Below, piece by piece: positions 13,141 through 14,193 of a stretch of DNA of 14,193 nucleotides. The stretch is from the NCBI GenBank assembly GCA_024278725.1, contig JAJRSQ010000045.1:1-14193 (forward strand), given 5' to 3'. This DNA comes from Chloroflexota bacterium (GTDB lineage: Bacteria > Chloroflexota > Anaerolineae > 4572-78). Under the pieces are notes generated by a model. It did no database searches and was not told the origin of the DNA. It saw only the letters and a program-made list of their open reading frames with translations. Both the position numbers and the translations under genes were made by a program. The stretch's first letter is position 1. Each line of letters begins with the position of its first letter.

Positions 13141-13385
13141 ATCGTTATGCCGCGTCGCAGAAATGCGACCGTGGTCATTCGTCGCGCATGGATGATGTCT
13201 TTGCGCGCAAATCTGCTCGCCGCCATCCGCGTCACGCCGGGCGCTTGCGGGCGTTCCACGCCACCAAAGCCGGGTTAAAAATTATCAATACGTTCATCGA
13301 AAAAGGGGCACGGCGGTCACTGCATTCGGGAGGGGGGCGGGGGTTTTGTTTGGCGTACCATTTGACAATCGTCAAATGTCCTTAA
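13128..13385 (+). CDS. Small Arg-rich hypothetical protein
   Basis: An 85-residue frame beginning MANSYRYAASQKCDRGH with a good ribosome binding site (AGGAG, 7-nt spacing). I do not recognise a family. The middle is rich in Arg and His (ARKSARRHPRHAGRLRAFHA), followed by GLKIINTFIEKGA, which could form a short helix; there are no membrane segments or signal peptide. The last third (SLHSGGGRGF onward) comes from a G-run and looks less protein-like. An 8-bp hairpin covers the 3' end. The main reason to take it seriously is that its translation start is duplicated at 12153-12192. It could be a small nucleic-acid-binding protein or a decayed gene whose end has been lost. Confidence 0.4.
   Translation: MANSYRYAASQKCDRGHSSRMDDVFARKSARRHPRHAGRLRAFHATKAGLKIINTFIEKGARRSLHSGGGRGFCLAYHLTIVKCP
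13359..13378. other. 8-bp hairpin at the end of the small ORF
   Basis: CATTTGAC (13359-13366) and GTCAAATG (13371-13378) pair around a 4-nt loop. It sits on the last codons of the 85-residue ORF. No run of T follows, so termination is unproven; it could also be a protein-binding site. Confidence 0.45.
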
Positions 13386-13464
13386 CTTGTTGCTGATGGT
13401 CTTGTTGAAAACTATGCTGAAAATTAAAAGGGGGCTTTTTTGAGTGTTTGGGGGCTATATTGGC

Positions 13465-13508
13465 GAAAAACAAGAACGAAACGGTGGCGGGCTACTGTAA
13501 ACGCCACC
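13465..13508 (-). terminator. Intrinsic terminator downstream of tRNA-Arg
   Basis: On the minus strand, GGTGGCG (13508-13502) pairs with CGCCACC (13489-13483) around a 12-nt loop, followed by the T-rich GTTTCGTTCTTGTTTTT. It lies 16 bp after the tRNA 3' end and fits as its terminator, possibly also that of the RmlD-like gene upstream. Confidence 0.7.
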
Positions 13509-13523
13509 TTGAATTTCAAAAAG

Positions 13524-13596
13524 CACGCCCGGAGGGACTCGAACCCCCAACCGTCAGTTCCGAAGACTGATGCTCTATCCATTGAGCTACGGGCGC
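13524..13596 (-). tRNA. tRNA-Arg (anticodon TCG)
   Basis: Folds as a standard 73-nt cloverleaf: acceptor GCGCCCG with CGGGCGT (first pair a G-U wobble), D-arm GCTC/GAGC, anticodon arm TCAGT/ACTGA with loop CTTCGGA giving anticodon TCG, 5-nt variable loop, T-arm with TTCGAGT. The discriminator is G and CCA is not encoded, so it must be added afterwards. With an unmodified U34 it can read CGN codons. It lies 18 bp downstream of the RmlD-like gene on the same strand, with no terminator seen between them. Confidence 0.96.
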
Positions 13597-13614
13597 ATAA
13601 CTGCCGATATTTTA

Positions 13615-14193
13615 TCACGATTGGCGCGATTGACAAATTTCCAGCACGGTGTCAACCCCCGGAAACACCATACCGAGCGCCGCTTCCGCCGCCGAAATTT
13701 CCAGCCGCAAGTCGAGCGGGGTGGGAAATGGCAAATCGGCGGCGAACCCCCGCCGCACCCGCGCCCGATGCCCGATGCCCCACCAATCGAGCAGACGCTC
13801 CCCGAAGTCGGCGCGGCTGAGCACCTGCCTGCCCGCAACGTGCCACACGCCCCGCAAATGCCGATGCCCGGTTGCCAGCCTCAGCAACGCTTCCGAAAGG
13901 GTTTCCACCCAAACAGGCTGGCGAATTTGGTCTTGAAAAAGGGTGAGGGAGCCACCGGCATCCAACCGCCGCACAAACCCCGCCGTCCCGCGATCCATCT
14001 CTTCCAGCCCGTAAATGAGCGAGGTGCGCACGATGGCTGCGGCGGGGTGAATGTTCGCCACGGCGAGTTCCGCGGCGGCTTTTGATGTCCCATACGGGGT
14101 GTTTGGCGCGGGAGGCGCATCGGGGGAATAGGGCGCGTGCGTGCCGTCGTAAACCATATCAGTGGAAATATGAACCAGCCGCACCCCCATTTC
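13615..14193 (-). CDS. RmlD-like NAD(P)-dependent sugar reductase/epimerase, 3' part only
   Basis: C-terminal two thirds of an extended short-chain dehydrogenase, most like dTDP-4-dehydrorhamnose reductase (RmlD). Visible features are HISTDMVYDG (the RmlD STDYVFDG motif), the active-site Tyr and Lys in PYGTSKAAAE, and VRTSLIYG, followed by the substrate-binding part with FQDQIRQPVWVETLSEALLRL. The nucleotide-binding GxxGxxG and about the first 95 residues lie beyond the window, so the ATG at 14190 is internal, not the start. Role: reduction or epimerisation of a nucleotide sugar or similar, perhaps for surface polysaccharide; the exact substrate is not readable. Base composition (well above 60% G+C by eye) is distinctly higher than in the sugar operons. 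Confidence 0.82.
   Translation of the reverse strand, partial: EMGVRLVHISTDMVYDGTHAPYSPDAPPAPNTPYGTSKAAAELAVANIHPAAAIVRTSLIYGLEEMDRGTAGFVRRLDAGGSLTLFQDQIRQPVWVETLSEALLRLATGHRHLRGVWHVAGRQVLSRADFGERLLDWWGIGHRARVRRGFAADLPFPTPLDLRLEISAAEAALGMVFPGVDTVLEICQSRQS

Noticed and set aside
13326..13346. G-rich run as a G-quadruplex
   Set aside because: Only three G-blocks separated by single bases; a stable three-layer quadruplex with normal loops cannot be drawn.
13615..14085. Overlapping plus- and minus-strand frames at the right end
   Set aside because: High G+C produces long open frames by chance; only the minus-strand RmlD-like frame has recognisable motifs.

Overview
The window carries two convergent sugar-utilisation gene sets, then a toxin-antitoxin module between repeats, an unrecognised small ORF, a tRNA and the 3' part of a nucleotide-sugar-type dehydrogenase gene. 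By eye the base composition is intermediate (near 50% G+C) across the sugar genes and clearly richer at the right end. A lipoprotein-type solute-binding protein with a Thr/Pro/Glu-rich linker, LacI control of a ribose ABC operon, and a mix of bacterial gene families suggest a bacterium, possibly a member of the Chloroflexota. That placement is an inference; no rRNA or marker gene confirms it.

Plus strand, 23-4523: an amino-sugar set encoding an AgaS/GlmS-like SIS-domain protein, a NagA-type deacetylase, a ROK sugar kinase and a LacD-like class I aldolase. It ends in a headless C-terminal remnant of a GatZ/KbaZ/AgaZ gene. The order fits N-acetylgalactosamine or N-acetylglucosamine catabolism: kinase, deacetylase, deaminase/isomerase, then aldolase. 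No transporter and no separate tagatose-6-phosphate kinase is visible. The junction between the aldolase and the remnant looks like an old deletion. A short stretch with a PKD-domain-like reading (4613-4711) lies in the gap before the convergent operon.

Minus strand, 11996 down to 4719: a complete ribose operon with its own promoter and operator. The order of transcription is LacI-type repressor, ribokinase, D-ribose pyranase, permease 1, ribose-binding lipoprotein, ATPase with two ABC domains, permease 2. The binding protein keeps the ribose-contacting residues known from E. coli RbsB. A TTGACA/17/TAGACT promoter is followed directly by a 30-bp near-palindrome made of two overlapping LacI-type operators, so the operon is probably autorepressed and induced by ribose. 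A second permease gene at the end of the operon is unusual.

Plus strand, 12153-13385: a Phd/YefM-type antitoxin and a PIN-domain (VapC-type) toxin overlap by 23 bp. They sit behind a perfect consensus sigma-70 promoter and end in a strong terminator. The cassette is flanked by a 40-bp direct repeat (39 identical) that contains a ribosome binding site and the codons for Met-Ala-Asn-Ser. The right copy starts an 85-residue Arg-rich ORF; the left copy starts a frame cut short by the toxin-antitoxin promoter.

Minus strand, 14193 down to 13465: the 3' part of an RmlD-like gene, then tRNA-Arg(TCG) 18 bp further on, then a terminator. Base composition changes sharply near the tRNA.
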